Source: Eublepharis macularius (lineage: Eukaryota; Chordata; Lepidosauria; Squamata; Eublepharidae). From it: a DNA stretch of 64,000 nucleotides. Below, piece by piece: positions 1 through 10,261 of this stretch; the first letter of the stretch is position 1, and every line of letters begins with the position of its first letter. The notes under the pieces were generated by a model. That model made no database searches. It worked only from the letters and a program-made list of their open reading frames with translations, and had not been told where the DNA came from. The translations under genes and the position numbers were made by a program. The DNA is taken from the NCBI RefSeq assembly GCF_028583425.1, contig NC_072802.1, forward strand, positions 19,849,926 to 19,913,925. The letters are read 5' to 3'.

Positions 1-25
1 GCCCTAGGCACTGGTGTGTGTGCAT

Positions 26-130
26 GTGCCGTCAAGTCACAATCCACTTATAGTGACCTCCCTTGATGGCTGCCCATCCCCTGCTTAGCTTCACAGATCT
101 GGCAAGATCCAGGTATACCATACCACATTC
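26..130 (-). mobile_element. Truncated 5S rRNA-derived SINE with BovB-like tail
   Basis: Read on the minus strand, positions about 85-125 resemble the 5S rRNA internal promoter region (a GATCT...GAAGCTAAGCAGGG-like stretch). Positions 26-60 match the 'gccgtcaagtcacaa..ccacttatagtgacc' tail shared with BovB/RTE LINEs. A fuller copy lies at 5430-5628 on the plus strand. The copy is truncated and diverged. Confidence 0.6.
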
Positions 131-483
131 CCTCCTCTAGGCACTTAAGCAGTAATACAAATAACCAGTGTTACTAAGCTGGCGATCAATGGGGCGGGGG
201 GGGGGAGAGCTCTTGGGAGAAAAGATGAATGAATGAACCCTTGGTATATTATCTTCCATGTCACAACCTGCCAAACACAGACGGCAATGAAGTGGCCTGA
301 GCCTGGCTCAGCAAAGCAAGATACAGCTGTTAATTCAGGACACGGGAGAAGCTATCACCATGTATGAATTAGAAACATCTGAAGGTGAGAGTTCGGGACT
401 AGGCTTATTGAGGCCAGGTATTTTCATGTTAAGGTAAGGTAACAAGACTGCAGCGGTATCGACAGTAACTACCTGGAAAAGTT
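131..483. other. No recognised feature
   Basis: No convincing exon or repeat is seen. A run of G at about 190-205 is the only notable feature. Confidence 0.5.
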
Positions 484-660
484 TCAGGTGGGTAGCCATG
501 TAGGTTTGCAGTAAAAGACCAAGATCAGGGCCCAGTAGCACCTTAAGGACCAACTCGATTTCCAGGGGATGAGCTTTCGAGACTCAGGCCGAAGAAGGGA
601 GTTTGACTCTTGAAACCCAATACCCTAGAAATCTAGCAGGTAGAAAAGCGATAGCACCTG
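484..660. mobile_element. Penelope-like / hammerhead-type repeat copy
   Basis: Contains the phrases 'ggtgggtagccatgtaggtttgcagta', 'cccagtagcaccttaaggaccaac', 'gatgagctttcgagactc' and then a partly mirrored second half 'gaagaagggagtttgactcttgaaa...'. The same arrangement recurs at 2363, 35262, 49286 and 56210. The two halves are roughly inverted. It is a diverged copy, and the assignment to Penelope-like elements is inference. Confidence 0.5.
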
Positions 661-894
661 AAAGGCCAACCCGAACCTTGTCTCTTGCCGGAGAAAAAGA
701 ATCTAAGCTCTCAAGGAGCAACAGAGGCATTGTACCCGTTTGGTGAGACCACAGAAGCAGGAACATCCGAGAAAGGGCCTTTTGAAAGGGCGGTTTTATG
801 GGAACCAAGGGGCTCCAGAAGCAAGCGGGTATCCGAGTTCAGGCAGGTGGAGGACTCAAGGGGGAGCGACTGGAAGGAGGGGGGGGGGAGAAGG

Positions 895-1116
895 AGGGTT
901 GCCAGCTCTAAGTTGGAAAATTCCTGGAGATCTATGGGATGAAACCTGGGAAAAGTGGGTTTTAGGGAGGGAAAGGACCTTGGCATGGCATAATTCCATA
1001 GAGTCCACCCCCCCCCCCAAGTAGCCATTTTCTCCAGGTGAATTGATCTCTGTGGCCTGGAGACCAGTTGTAATTCCGGGAGATCTCCAGCCACTACCTG
1101 GAGGCTGGCAACCCAG
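895..1116 (-). mobile_element. Foldback MITE, family F (AGGGTTGCCA...), 8-bp TSD
   Basis: Starts AGGGTTGCCAGCTC and ends with the inverted form GGAGGCTGGCAACCC. The interior carries the family's 'attttctccaggtgaattgatctctgtggcctggagaccagttgtaattccgggagatctccag' core. The 8 bases GGAGAAGG flank both sides (887-894 and 1117-1124), consistent with a hAT-type insertion. Sister copies lie near 14371, 15764, 37537, 40923, 42672 and 44285. Confidence 0.7.
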
Positions 1117-1338
1117 GGAGAAGGCAGGCGAAGTTCTCAGGGCACGGAAGGGGAAGGGCTGACATTACCTGAGGGGGGGGGGCTGACGGGAGGAGGGGGC
1201 GTGCCGGCAGAAGGGCGGAGCAGAGCCGGAGGAGGGGGGGAGAGGGCCGGTTGGTGTCACGACCCCCCCTGAAGCCCCCCCGCGCCCCCCCGCCCTGCCC
1301 CCCTCAGGCTCGGCGCCTGCTCGCCCCGCCCGCCTCAC

Positions 1339-1482
1339 CTCTCCGCCGGGGCCGCCTCTTCCTCCGCCGCTGCCCGAGACCTCCATGAGGCCGTCGGCGG
1401 GGGGCGGAGGAGGGCAGGAAGGCTCCGCTTCGGGCTCAGGCTGAGGCTCCTCCGCGCCCTCCGGCGGCGCGAAGGGCACCAT
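1339..1482 (-). CDS. Putative first coding exon of an unidentified gene (partial)
   Basis: On the minus strand an ATG at 1482-1480 (context CGCGACATGG) opens 48 codons. The frame ends exactly at GGCGGAGAG followed by GTGAGG, a strong splice donor whose intron begins at 1338, leaving phase 0. The predicted N-terminus begins MVPFAPPEGAEEPQPEPE, is proline- and glutamate-rich, and ends in a glycine-rich tail. No domain is visible and I do not recognise the protein. In the same frame the upstream sequence stays open to a TGA at 1665-1663 and encodes an acidic run followed by an Arg/His/Asp-rich stretch without another ATG. A non-AUG upstream start is therefore possible but unsupported. Low-complexity GC-rich DNA gives long frames on all strands, so the call rests on the ATG context, the donor and the CpG island. 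The rest of the gene would lie left of the window. Confidence 0.5.
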
Positions 1483-1561
1483 GTCGCGGCCGCCGCTGTC
1501 GTCGTCGTGGTGGCGGCGGCGGTCCCCGCGCTGCCTCCGCCGCTGCTGCCCCTCCGCCGCC

Positions 1562-1590
1562 GCCTCTTCCTCCTCCTCCTCCTCCTCCGC
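1562..1590. repeat. (TCC)n trinucleotide run
   Basis: Short TCC/CTC microsatellite inside the CpG island. Read on the minus strand in the exon frame it would encode glutamates. Similar GGC-type runs occur at about 1834-1853, and a GCAG-type run at about 1725-1742. Confidence 0.8.
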
Positions 1591-2278
1591 CGCCTGCTCG
1601 TCCTCTCCTCCTCCTCGCCCTGGCCCAGGCGGCGCCGCGGCGGACAGGGACGGGGCAGCCTCTCATGCTCTTCCCCTCCCCTCTGGCCGAGGGGACGGGG
1701 AGACGGCGGCAGACGGAGGCGCCCAGGCAGGCAGGCAGGCAGGCCGGCCCGGCGCTCGGGTCGCTCGTCGGCGCGGCAGCCTCGGCTCACGACTCGCAGC
1801 CCGCCCGCTCCCTGCCCGCCCGGCCCATGGAGGAGCGGCGGCGGCGGCGGCGGCTGCTAGCCGGCAGGCGGGGGCGGCTCCGCGTTCCGCCGGCCTCCCC
1901 TCCTTCCCCCAACATGGCGGGAGGGGACAGGGAGCGGGAGGGGCGGGGCCGTGACGTCAGGCCGGGCAGGAGAATCCCCTGCGGGGGGGCTACAAACCTC
2001 GCGGAGGGGGGGCGGGGGAGGGGCCGTGACGTCAGTGGGTGCGTGGGCTCCGGGAAGGTGACGTCGGTGGCCGTGACGTCGGCGCGCCCCTTCTCCCCCC
2101 CCCTTCTCTTCTGAAGCCCAAACAAAGCCTTCCTCGCCCGGCTTCGTCAAAGCAACGGCTCAGGGCCGGGAGAAGCGCTAAACGGCAGGAATTGCGGGTT
2201 GGAGATGCAAAGGGGGAGAGAGGAGAGAAGGTGCTGAGGATGAGAGAGGGAGGGGAGCCTGCCGGGCTGCAGCGGCAG

Positions 2279-2362
2279 CAGTGCAGTCCTATCCAGAGTG
2301 ACTCCAGTTGTCAGCCCACTGCCTTCAATGGACCTAAACTGGAGTAAGTTGCCCTAAGGCAA
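2279..2362. mobile_element. ~90-bp palindromic MITE, family G (diverged copy)
   Basis: Reads 'cagtgcagtcctatccagagtgactcc...' and mirrors itself around 'ccttcaatgg'. It matches the cleaner palindromes at 23702, 24277 and 5766. Confidence 0.55.
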
Positions 2363-2605
2363 TTCCAGGTGGGGAGCCGTATTGGTCTGTAGTAGAAGAG
2401 CAAGATCCAGGACTAGTCGCACCTTAAAGGCCGACTAGATTTCCAAGGTATGAACTCTCCAGAGTCAACGTCCCCTTCATTAAATAGGAGTGGGAAAAGG
2501 GAGATACAAAGATTCCTTCCTTTTCCCACTCCTTGTAATTGACAAAGGGAGTTTTGACTCGCAAACGCTCATATGCTGGAAATCTAGTTGGTCATCACCC
2601 TAGGA
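2363..2605. mobile_element. Penelope-like / hammerhead-type repeat, inverted-arm copy
   Basis: The left arm 'gtattggtctgtagtagaagagcaagatcc...gtcgcaccttaaaggcc' is partly mirrored by 'aaagggagttttgactcgcaaacgctcatatgctggaaatctagttggtca'. An inner 'gagtgggaaaagggag...ccttttcccactc' dyad (about 2488-2542) lies between the arms. Diverged. Confidence 0.5.
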
Positions 2606-3160
2606 TTGCACTGTAAGTTTCTGAAAAGGTGTGCGCCAGCATTTTTATTTTAAAAGAGTGCATCTGAGCATGTACAGAGAGCCTTCTTGACTTTAAAACC
2701 TACAGTTGCTTTGCGCTGTACTCCAGTCAACCAAAAGGGAAACACAGGATGCATAAAAGCCTTCAGAGAACAAGGGATTTATACAGGCTGAAGGACAAAA
2801 ATGGGATGGCTGCTGCCCATCCAGGTACTTGGGTGAATAAAAAATAGCTCAAAGCGATATCTTGGTAAAGGACAGGGACTGTAGGCTAGCCGATTGGAGA
2901 CTGCCTGCTGGTGTAGATATGCTTCTACTGGGTAGTTCAAGGTTGCTTTAATTCAGAACAGATATTAACTTACAGTATGTAATCTGCCTTGGATCTCGGT
3001 GAGAAGGGCAGACCATAAATAAACAACTACAATGTTTATTTACTTAATGTTTATATAGTACTTTTTTGAAGTAACTTGGATTGGCACGCTACACATCCAT
3101 GAGAGTGATGGGTTAGAACAGACAGGACTGTGGAATGCCCTCCTCTGTTCAAAGCTCCCT
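2606..3160. other. Mostly unclassified; short LINE tail at ~2975-3025
   Basis: Positions about 2975-3025 ('taatctgccttggatctcggtgagaagggcagaccataaataaac') match the short LINE-type tail seen in reverse at about 49460-49515. Nothing else is recognised. Confidence 0.4.
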
Positions 3161-3164
3161 GTAA

Positions 3165-3265
3165 ATAGCAGGATTTGAGTCCAGTGGCACCTGAGAGACC
3201 AACAAGATTTTCAGGGTATGAGTTTTGGAGAGTCAGGGCTCCCCTTCGTCAAACAGAAAAAAATA
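3165..3265 (-). mobile_element. Fragment of the Penelope-like / hammerhead-type repeat
   Basis: Carries 'agcaggatttgagtccagtggcacctgagagaccaacaagattttcagggtatgag...agagtcagggctccccttcgtcaaa', the family's left arm only. Confidence 0.55.
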
Positions 3266-4384
3266 GAAAACCAGCACAACAAGCCAGGAGAAGGGGGAGA
3301 ACTGGCTGTGCTGCTTTTCTGTTTGCCTGGAGTTCTTTATATATTATTCTGGGCTTTCAATGATATCTCTTATTTTTTTAATATTTTGTACAAAGGTTTC
3401 CATTCTGTAAGTGGAAGGAAAGTGAGCCAGAAATTTAAAAAACAAGCAATAAAATGACGTTATGAAACAGTATATTTAGTGGATCTCAATACCTGAGAAA
3501 AAATAACATATTTTGAAAGCTTGGTTTCAATATTACCAAGTATTTAGTCCAATAAAAGGTAACATTTTGTTTTTTGTTTCTCACAAATATAATGACCTTT
3601 TTTTCCATCACTAGTAAAAGCAAGTCAAGGATTCTCGTTTCAGTGCATTCCAGACCTGCTGCTTTGGAGATAACACAGCACACCACCGTCCTACTTGTAA
3701 TAAACTTTTCTTCACTGTCCCTTCCTAGATGACATCTGACCTCCTTACTTTTAAGGGTAGAGACAGAGCAATGTTCGTTTTTTTAAAAAAATTAGAAATG
3801 GAGTCTGCCAGTACAGATGAAATAAGAAATACAGGACACGACACACTCCATACCCATCAAGAAGTTTAATTGCTCGTATGTTAAGGGAAAGACAACAGAC
3901 ATCTTAGTACAAGGTCACACTTTACAAAAGTGTCAGAAACAAACATTAATAAAGGAAGATCCAAGTCCTCTATAATCATAGGTATTTGCCTGTGTGGTCA
4001 GAAAAACAAATATGTTGTATGAATGGACCCTAAACAATAATTAATTTGTTCCTGCATGTTTTGCTCTGGTATCTGTTTTCATGGTCCTGGCTCATCCCTG
4101 GGATTTATAAAGGGAAAAGTCTATGGATCTTTGAGCGGCTGCAAAGTGCCTTTCTCTTACCACTCTGTAGCTTCTGCACAGCAGGGATAAAGAAAGGACT
4201 TCCATTCCAGATCACAAGATCTGTTCAGACAGACTAAGATCCCACTATCTTGTTTTCTAGAAATTATATAAGAATACAGAGGCATATTCTTATTTCATTT
4301 TCACAGCAACGTGGAACTGCGTAAGAGAGCGTGGTTACCAAAGGCCACCCTGAGCTTCATGGATTTTGGCATAGATCATCTATA
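3266..4384. other. No recognised feature
   Basis: Moderately AT-rich sequence without a recognisable exon or repeat. Confidence 0.4.
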
Positions 4385-4640
4385 TCAAAATTTTAATTTT
4401 TTTTAATCCAAATTTAATACAAGAAACAATAAAACAGTACAATACAAACAAGAAAGGGATTAAAACTAAACCATAAAAGACATTATCAAAACCACTCTTG
4501 GCAAATTGTTAAAAACCCAAGAATTACAATAAACAAGCATTTAAATTTTGTTGCATTGGGGAAATTACTTTGGCATTTAAAACATCTAAAATTGGTTTCC
4601 ATATTTCATCATATTTTAATTTCTATGTAGAAATTTTTAA
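4385..4640 (-). mobile_element. AT-rich block, possible L1 3' tail
   Basis: T- and A-rich sequence ('ttttaatttttttaatccaaatttaatac...') similar in texture to the tail of the L1 remnant at 26180. No coding motif is seen. Confidence 0.25.
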
Positions 4641-5429
4641 TTTCTGCGTACTGCCTGGTATCAGTCTTCAGCTTATTATCTTCCCACACCGTGTATAGTC
4701 ACAAAGTGGCCAGGACCCAGCAGTGGTGGAAGGAAGTCAAGGCAGCGGGTCGCAGGAAACTGGGGAGAGGCACCTGCTTCATGCTCCAGGGCAATTGGTC
4801 TGGCGAATCAGATGTGTTGGTGGGGATATGGAAGCAACACTAGTTTCATTCATTTTCAGAGGGTAGAAGGTATTGTCTTCCTACTACTGTGGGAGATCCT
4901 TCACTCACCGTACAATGCTCTAGTGCAAGTTTCTTCATTCCCTCCCCTCTTGCTCAAGCCCCAGCTTCCTCTAGGCTTTCATTTTCAGGTTACTTATCCT
5001 ACCTGTGGACCTCTTGCCTCTGACACCCTCAGCACTGCCTCCTACTGGTCAAAAGTATGCTCCAGCACCCCTGGAGGTAGTCCCCAGGCTAGCTACCCAT
5101 GCCCCAAACATCCCATACATGACCTGACTCTTGTAACTGGAACTCACTTTTTCTATTCCTGCACTCTAGTGTTCTGTACCTTTGCCAGGAGGACCTCCAC
5201 CTACCCTTGCCACAGCAAACCATTGAGAAGCAACTGGCATGCCTTGAAAATTAAACCACAAAACGGAATGCATCTTTGTGTCCATTGGAGCAGAAGACAC
5301 CCTGCAATACTGATCCTTCCCTTCTCTATACCTATATATGGACGGTAACATCATCTTTAGATGGGGAGGGATGCACTGGGATTCCCTGGATGAAATTTAA
5401 TTGAAGTCTTTCAAAACATTAATGGTGGA
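4641..5429. other. No recognised feature
   Basis: A 178-codon plus-strand open frame (4812-5348) overlaps this stretch. It shows no motif or domain and is probably chance. Confidence 0.4.
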
Positions 5430-5628
5430 TGGACCAAGCTAGCCTGACCTCATCAGATCTTGGAAGCTAAGCATGTTCAGGTCTGGTTAGTACTCAGGTG
5501 AGAGACCGCCAAGGAAGTCCACAGTCACTGTGCAGAGGCAGGCAACCACCTCTGTCTGTCTCTTGCCTTGAAAACCCTATGGGGTTACCATAAGTCAGCC
5601 GCAACCTGATGGCACTTTGTACCACCAT
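5430..5628 (+). mobile_element. 5S rRNA-derived SINE (SINE3 type) with BovB-like tail
   Basis: Positions about 5441-5520 follow vertebrate 5S rRNA: 'gcctgacctcatcagatcttggaagctaagcatg..caggtctggttagtactcaggtgagagaccgcc'. This includes the A box, intermediate element and C box of the RNA polymerase III internal promoter. The body continues through 'aggcaggcaaccacctctgtctgtctcttgcc'. It ends in 'gggttaccataagtcagccgcaacctgatggcac', the tail shared with BovB/RTE LINEs that would supply reverse transcriptase. The 5S part is diverged, so this is a retroposon, not a 5S gene. Confidence 0.85.
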
Positions 5629-5765
5629 AACATTATCAAACGCATTTTCGGTGTCTATTGACTTACTGTTCATTGTGCAATCGATTGGGTTTACCAGTCT
5701 TCTTATTTTTTAGTTTTCACTGCCTATTAGATCCATTGGTAGATAGTTACGTAGAACCTTATTTA

Positions 5766-5853
5766 CAGTGCTATCCTAAGCAGAGTTATACCCTTCTAAA
5801 TCCATTGAAGTCGATGGGGTTAGCAAGATATAAGTTTGCTTAGGATGTCACAG
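5766..5853. mobile_element. ~90-bp palindromic MITE, family G
   Basis: Starts CAGTGCTATCCTAAGCAGAGTTA, mirrors around 'tccattgaagtcgatgg' and ends 'tgcttaggatgtcacag'. Same family as 23702 and 24277. Confidence 0.65.
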
Positions 5854-6330
5854 TCACTTTGGGCCAGTACAGAGACAAAGTCTTTAAAATTGCAGTTTGA
5901 CAATGAAATCTGCCTGTATGAGGTTACCAGTGAAGGATGTCTAATTTTTATTTTGTTGTTGTTTAGTTGTATTCAACAGTTTGGGGGATGTTTGTTATCA
6001 AAAACCCATTCATAATCTCCGTGAAAGGCTTTGCTAAAATGCTGGCAAAAGTTTTATAAAGAAAGGCAATTAGTTCATTGAGTGCTTTGTTGTCTTTTTT
6101 ATTATATATATTTTTTTCTTAATTATAATATTAATAGTACAAAATATGCAACTTACAACTTATAACATAATATATTTGTATATATACCTTGCATTATACA
6201 TTTTGACACTGATTATTGCCTCCAAAAACTGTGAGTATAATCTTTAATAACACTCTTAAGATATAACGATATATATGCTTCAGAAATTGCACCTCTCTTT
6301 GTTGTCTTTTATATTTCTTATGGTTGTAGA
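5854..6330. other. AT-rich stretch, no confident call
   Basis: Very AT-rich at 6100-6280. It could be an old LINE remnant interrupted by the element at 6331, continuing at 7014-7650, but no coding motif proves it. Confidence 0.3.
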
Positions 6331-7005
6331 TAGAGATGGGCACAAACAGCAATACGAACTAAAAAAATCCACGAACAGCCCAATCTGCAGTTCGTGAACA
6401 AGCTGTTCGTGAGGCCCCATTCGAAACGAACAGGTGGTCATTGTAAGCCTCGTTCATTGCTGTTCGTTGCTGTTCGTCAAGCCAGACAGTCTGGCACCTG
6501 CAATCAATTCTCTTGGCAACTTAGGCATGGTTTGTCTGAACTCTGTCTGAACTCCTGCTGTTGCTCTGGAAACCCCAATCTAAGCCCAATTTAGCTTGAT
6601 AGGCAGGTTTTCCTTCCAAGTGTGGACTGGAGCTCCAAATTTGTTACAAAAGGAAAAGACCAGGGGGGAGGGGGCTCCCAGCTCTGGCTTTCAGGGAGAG
6701 ACACCTGCTGTTAGAGAGACAGGGTGAGTGCATCGGAGCTTGAATTTTCTTAGGGCTGCTGCCAGGCTCTGGGGCCAAGCTATTATTTATTATTTGTACA
6801 TTTCCTGCTGCCTGCTCAGGTAGACTTTCTGGGAGTGGTGCAGTAGGGATCTTGATGGCTGGAGGAGAGTCTGCTGGCCCCCACGAACAACAAACATGTT
6901 TGTGACAGGATCATGTTCATCAGTGTTCATTGTTCATTGTTCGTGGATGGCAATGAACAACGAACACCATGTTCAGGTTTTTTTTCCTGTTCATGCCCAT
7001 GTCTA
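6331..7005. mobile_element. hAT-like non-autonomous transposon, family C copy 1 (675 bp)
   Basis: Terminal inverted repeats TAGAGATGGGCA and TGCCCATGTCTA, flanked by a perfect 8-bp duplication GTTGTAGA (6323-6330 and 7006-7013). Subterminal parts are packed with GTTCGT/ACGAAC motifs in both orientations. No transposase frame is seen. An 8-bp duplication is the hallmark of hAT transposition. A second copy lies at 16188-16612. Confidence 0.85.
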
Positions 7006-7013
7006 GTTGTAGA

Positions 7014-7650
7014 TAGATCTATGAGTTCTAATAACCTTTCATTTTAGAATAAAACATCCTTTAGATAATTTTTTTATTTCTTCAGATCTCACTGAATAGT
7101 TTTTCTGACTCTTATAACTGTTCACAATCTTTTTCAATATATATTTTCAAGAATATTTCATTATCCTTTTTTATTGCTGGAGCTGTTGTTTTCTCACATT
7201 CTTCTCTGAGTCAATATGGTAGCATCTTATGCCAAATCAATCCTTTGCTGAGTTTGATGCATCCATTAGACTTAGATTCTGTGTTAAATCTTTAATTTCT
7301 TAAGAATCGCACTAGAACAACTATTTTTCTTACGTGCCTTTACTAACTAAGCTAATTTGTCAAAGGTTTTATGCCTACCTTTGTTGTATCTTTTGCTATA
7401 AAATGTCAGTAAACATTTTAGTGATTTCTCAAGTAATGATCTGGAAAAGTCTCTTGAGATTCCCAGAAGAAATATTGAAGTGCTCACTACCGTTCATCTT
7501 TTAATTTAGGATGTTGCAAAAGCAAATCTTTATTTGTTCTGTTTTACCACGGTTCTAAACTACTTTATTGTTTTCAGAAGTTTTCAAAATGGTTCGTACC
7601 CAAGTTAAAAAGAATAATCATCTTACAATTACAATTATGTCATTATGCCA
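7014..7650. other. AT-rich stretch, no confident call
   Basis: T-rich, repeat-like texture but no identifiable family or frame. It may continue the sequence left of the family C insertion. Confidence 0.3.
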
Positions 7651-7654
7651 TGGA

Positions 7655-7800
7655 AGTTCGCTGGGTGACCTTGGCCCAGTTACTCTCGCTTAGCCTAACC
7701 TACCTCACAGGGTTGTCAGGAGGAAAAATGGAGGAGAGATGTAAGCTGCTTTGGGTCCTCATGGAGGAGAAAGGCAGAGTATAAATAATATAAAGACATA
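7655..7800 (+). mobile_element. 5'-truncated tRNA-derived SINE
   Basis: Matches the middle and tail of the SINE at 34798: 'gggtgaccttggcccagtt...cctacctcacagggttgtcaggaggaaaaatggaggagag...aagctgctttgggtcc...gagaaaggcagagtataaat'. The tRNA-like head is missing. Confidence 0.7.
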
Positions 7801-9173
7801 AATAAACAAAACATTTCACATAGTTACGTATCTGCAGAATTGCAGCATTCAGCACGGTGGATGGCCAATTGTCCTGTCTAAGTCACATTCACATTTCACT
7901 GGTTTGTCTTGGATTACATATGCCCCCAAATCACCATGGGTAGGGTATACAGGGTTTCAAACCAGCTTCATTAAAGCAGATGTGCTGCTTTGGTATCGGC
8001 ACAGTTGTCAGCATTCATCTTGCTGGAACCGGCTCAGGAGAGATCAAACTTCACTTTCCAGACGGCAGTGTGAGAAAGCATAAAAACAATGATTTTCAGC
8101 ATGGGGAATTAGGCCCAGGAACAAAATGGGCAAAATTATTGCCATTTCCTTGCAATCATTTGGGCCCGAAAATTCACTTTGTAGTGACTAGCTACAAACA
8201 ACTTATCTAACTGGGGCGAAACTATTTAGGACCACTCTGCACAAGCACATATCATCTGTCTAATTCCCAAGGGGCCCCAGCCTGCAGTGCTTAAACCTGT
8301 TGACCAGGAGGACCCCTTGGGTACAAAGCAGATGCTTCTGCAACCTTAGGGGCAGAAAAACCTAACAGTTAAAGAGATGCATTTGAGTTTTCAAAAACGA
8401 AACAAGGCCATACACTGTGCAGGCACAACTCACCGCAGGGGTCAAGAAAATGTGCACCAACTGCAGCCTTGCAAGGCCCAGGTGGCATCGGAGCACTCCT
8501 GCTAGCTCAACCAGAACAGAAGATGGCCAAGCCAAGGGAAGCACCAGAATGCCGGCAGAGTGCCAGGACTAACTCTGCCCTGCCATGTTTGAACAGAGGC
8601 AGGAGGGCATGTGGAAACAACAAAAGTTGGTAACATATACGGTGGGGGTGGGGAGAGAAAAATAGTGAAATGGGAGGGGGGTATCTTGAGGGGGGAAGAG
8701 TCATGTGGAAGGTTTTTTGCCTGGGAAGAGACAGAACACAAAAGGGTGTTGTGGAGAGGGGACATGGAATGGTCTTACATCAAAAGGCCACGTTTGGGCA
8801 TTTGTGGTGCTCCCCAGTGCATACACAAACACACTTTATTTCACACCCTTCAACATTCCCAAGATCAAAATTCCCCCCATCATGCACAGATCTAGCACCA
8901 GCTGAGGGTCCCCTCCGTTCAGCATCCAGTTACCATTACTGAGATCATTGAAGGAGGGCGGTGGCAGTGGCTTGACCCTCGTACATGCTAATACCTACTT
9001 CTACTCTCAAAAGATTTTCTTTTTTGCTGTTATATGTTGTTAGCTTTTGCTTCACAATGCAATCAATTTACCTTTTTTTACTGTAAAGTGCATTGAGAAG
9101 TCTTGTGTTGAAAATCAGTATGCAAATAGAAATAAACTGCCTTAAGTTCTGAGAATCCCCATATTCTCACTCC
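7801..9173. other. No recognised feature
   Basis: Ordinary non-coding sequence. Open frames here lack domain signatures. Confidence 0.4.
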
Positions 9174-9420
9174 AAGCCAGTTTGGTGTAGTGGTTAAGAG
9201 TGCTGGGACTAATCTGGAGAACTGAGTTTGATTCCCTACTCCTCCATTTGAAGCCAGCTGGGTGATCTTGGGTCAGTCACAGCTTCTTGGAGCTCTCTCA
9301 GCCCCACCCACCTTACACGGTGATTGTTGTGCGGATAATAATAACACACTTTCTAAACCGCTCTGAGTGGGTGTTAAATTGCCCTGAAGGGCGGTATATA
9401 AATCAAATGTTGTTATTGTT
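9174..9420 (+). mobile_element. tRNA-derived SINE, near full length
   Basis: The head 'ccagtttggtgtagtggttaagag' (A-box-like) is followed by 'gagtttgattcc' (B-box-like). Next come 'gaagccagctgggtgatcttgggtcagtcacagctt', 'gccccacccacctt' and the tail 'ccctgaagggcggtatataaatcaaatgttgttattgtt'. RNA polymerase III promoter boxes and the trinucleotide tail are typical of squamate tRNA-SINEs. Other copies: 31780 (minus), 34231 and 37715/38235 (minus, split). Confidence 0.85.
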
Positions 9421-9837
9421 AAGGATCACTGATTGAGTAATCCCCTTGTACATTATTACACACTTCTGAGGGCTCTCCTCTGTCCACTGGATCTTGTATT
9501 CATTCAACCTGTGATAGCTCAGCCTGTACTGGTGCCTACAGCCTTCTTTGCATAGTGGCAGTAACACAGAAACCAGAAAATAGTGATATATTGAAAATAG
9601 TGTGGAGGAAAAAAACCTTTTATTTGAGAACAGGAACATGCTCAGAATAACCAAAAATTCATGAAGAGAGAGAGTTACACAGAGACAAAAGTTACACAGC
9701 TGTGGACCTATAACTACTATCGGCATGAGTAGCAGACAAGTTGTAAGTGCCATACGTAGTTTCCATGCATATGATATACTTTTACAGATAAAGGAACTTT
9801 GACAAACAACTGATATAAGGGCAGAGATAACCCACTT
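9421..9837. other. No recognised feature
   Basis: Non-coding sequence with no identified repeat. Confidence 0.4.
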
Positions 9838-9935
9838 GACTTTAGTTTCACGTGAGTAACCATGTTGGTCTGCAGTAGAAGAGCAAGTTCTGAGTCCAAT
9901 AGTACCTTAAAGATCAACTAGATTTCCATGATACG
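9838..9935 (-). mobile_element. Fragment of the Penelope-like / hammerhead-type repeat
   Basis: Contains 'gagtaaccatgttggtctgcagtagaagagcaag...gagtccaatagtaccttaaagatcaactagatttcc', the left-arm sequence of the family. Confidence 0.55.
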
Positions 9936-10261
9936 AGCATTCAGGAATGTACTATCTCTTGAGATCAGATCATGAACTCCAAGTTCGCTTATTTATCTAA
10001 TCACATTATCCACTTGATTTATCTTGTACCTAGAAACTCTGTCTCTTTGTCAGGACAGAACACGAAATTGCAACCGCTGCAATCATATGTGACAAGTATT
10101 TTACAGAACAAAGAACTGTTACAGAGAAATGCATTATAAGAAACTGGCAACATCACTCACGAGGTGGGGAACTCACATTCCCAAAAGAGGATCTAAAGTT
10201 AAGAATGGAAAATCAGTGATTTTCTCATAAACAACACCAATGTTTGTACTATAGTCATGAG

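Larger units (their letters stand above)
1120..2120. promoter_or_regulatory. CpG-island promoter with clustered CRE sites
   Basis: About 1 kb of extreme GC and CpG richness, unlike the rest of the window. It contains GC boxes (for example ggggcggggc at 1941-1950), a YY1-like aacatggcgg (1911-1920) and four CRE-type sites. Two sites are the full palindrome TGACGTCA (1952-1959 and 2027-2034). The other two read TGACGTCG (2059-2066 and 2074-2081). Full CRE palindromes bind CREB/ATF-family bZIP factors. With the minus-strand exon at 1339-1482, the sites would lie several hundred bases upstream of the ATG, so they probably drive a leftward gene. CpG-island promoters are often bidirectional, and no plus-strand exon was identified. 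Confidence 0.8.

Noticed and set aside
1335..1790. 151-codon minus-strand frame in another phase
   Set aside because: Arg-rich low-complexity shadow frame of the GC-rich island, running over the splice donor used by the better exon model.
1481..1954. 157-codon plus-strand frame across the CpG island
   Set aside because: Low-complexity Ser/Arg/Pro frame produced by antisense GC-rich repeats. No supporting splice site, and it overlaps the more plausible minus-strand exon.
4812..5348. 178-codon plus-strand frame
   Set aside because: No motif, no splice or promoter context, and composition typical of non-coding DNA.
5441..5520. 5S rRNA gene
   Set aside because: Diverged from 5S rRNA and fused to a LINE-type tail, so it is a SINE, not a functional 5S gene.
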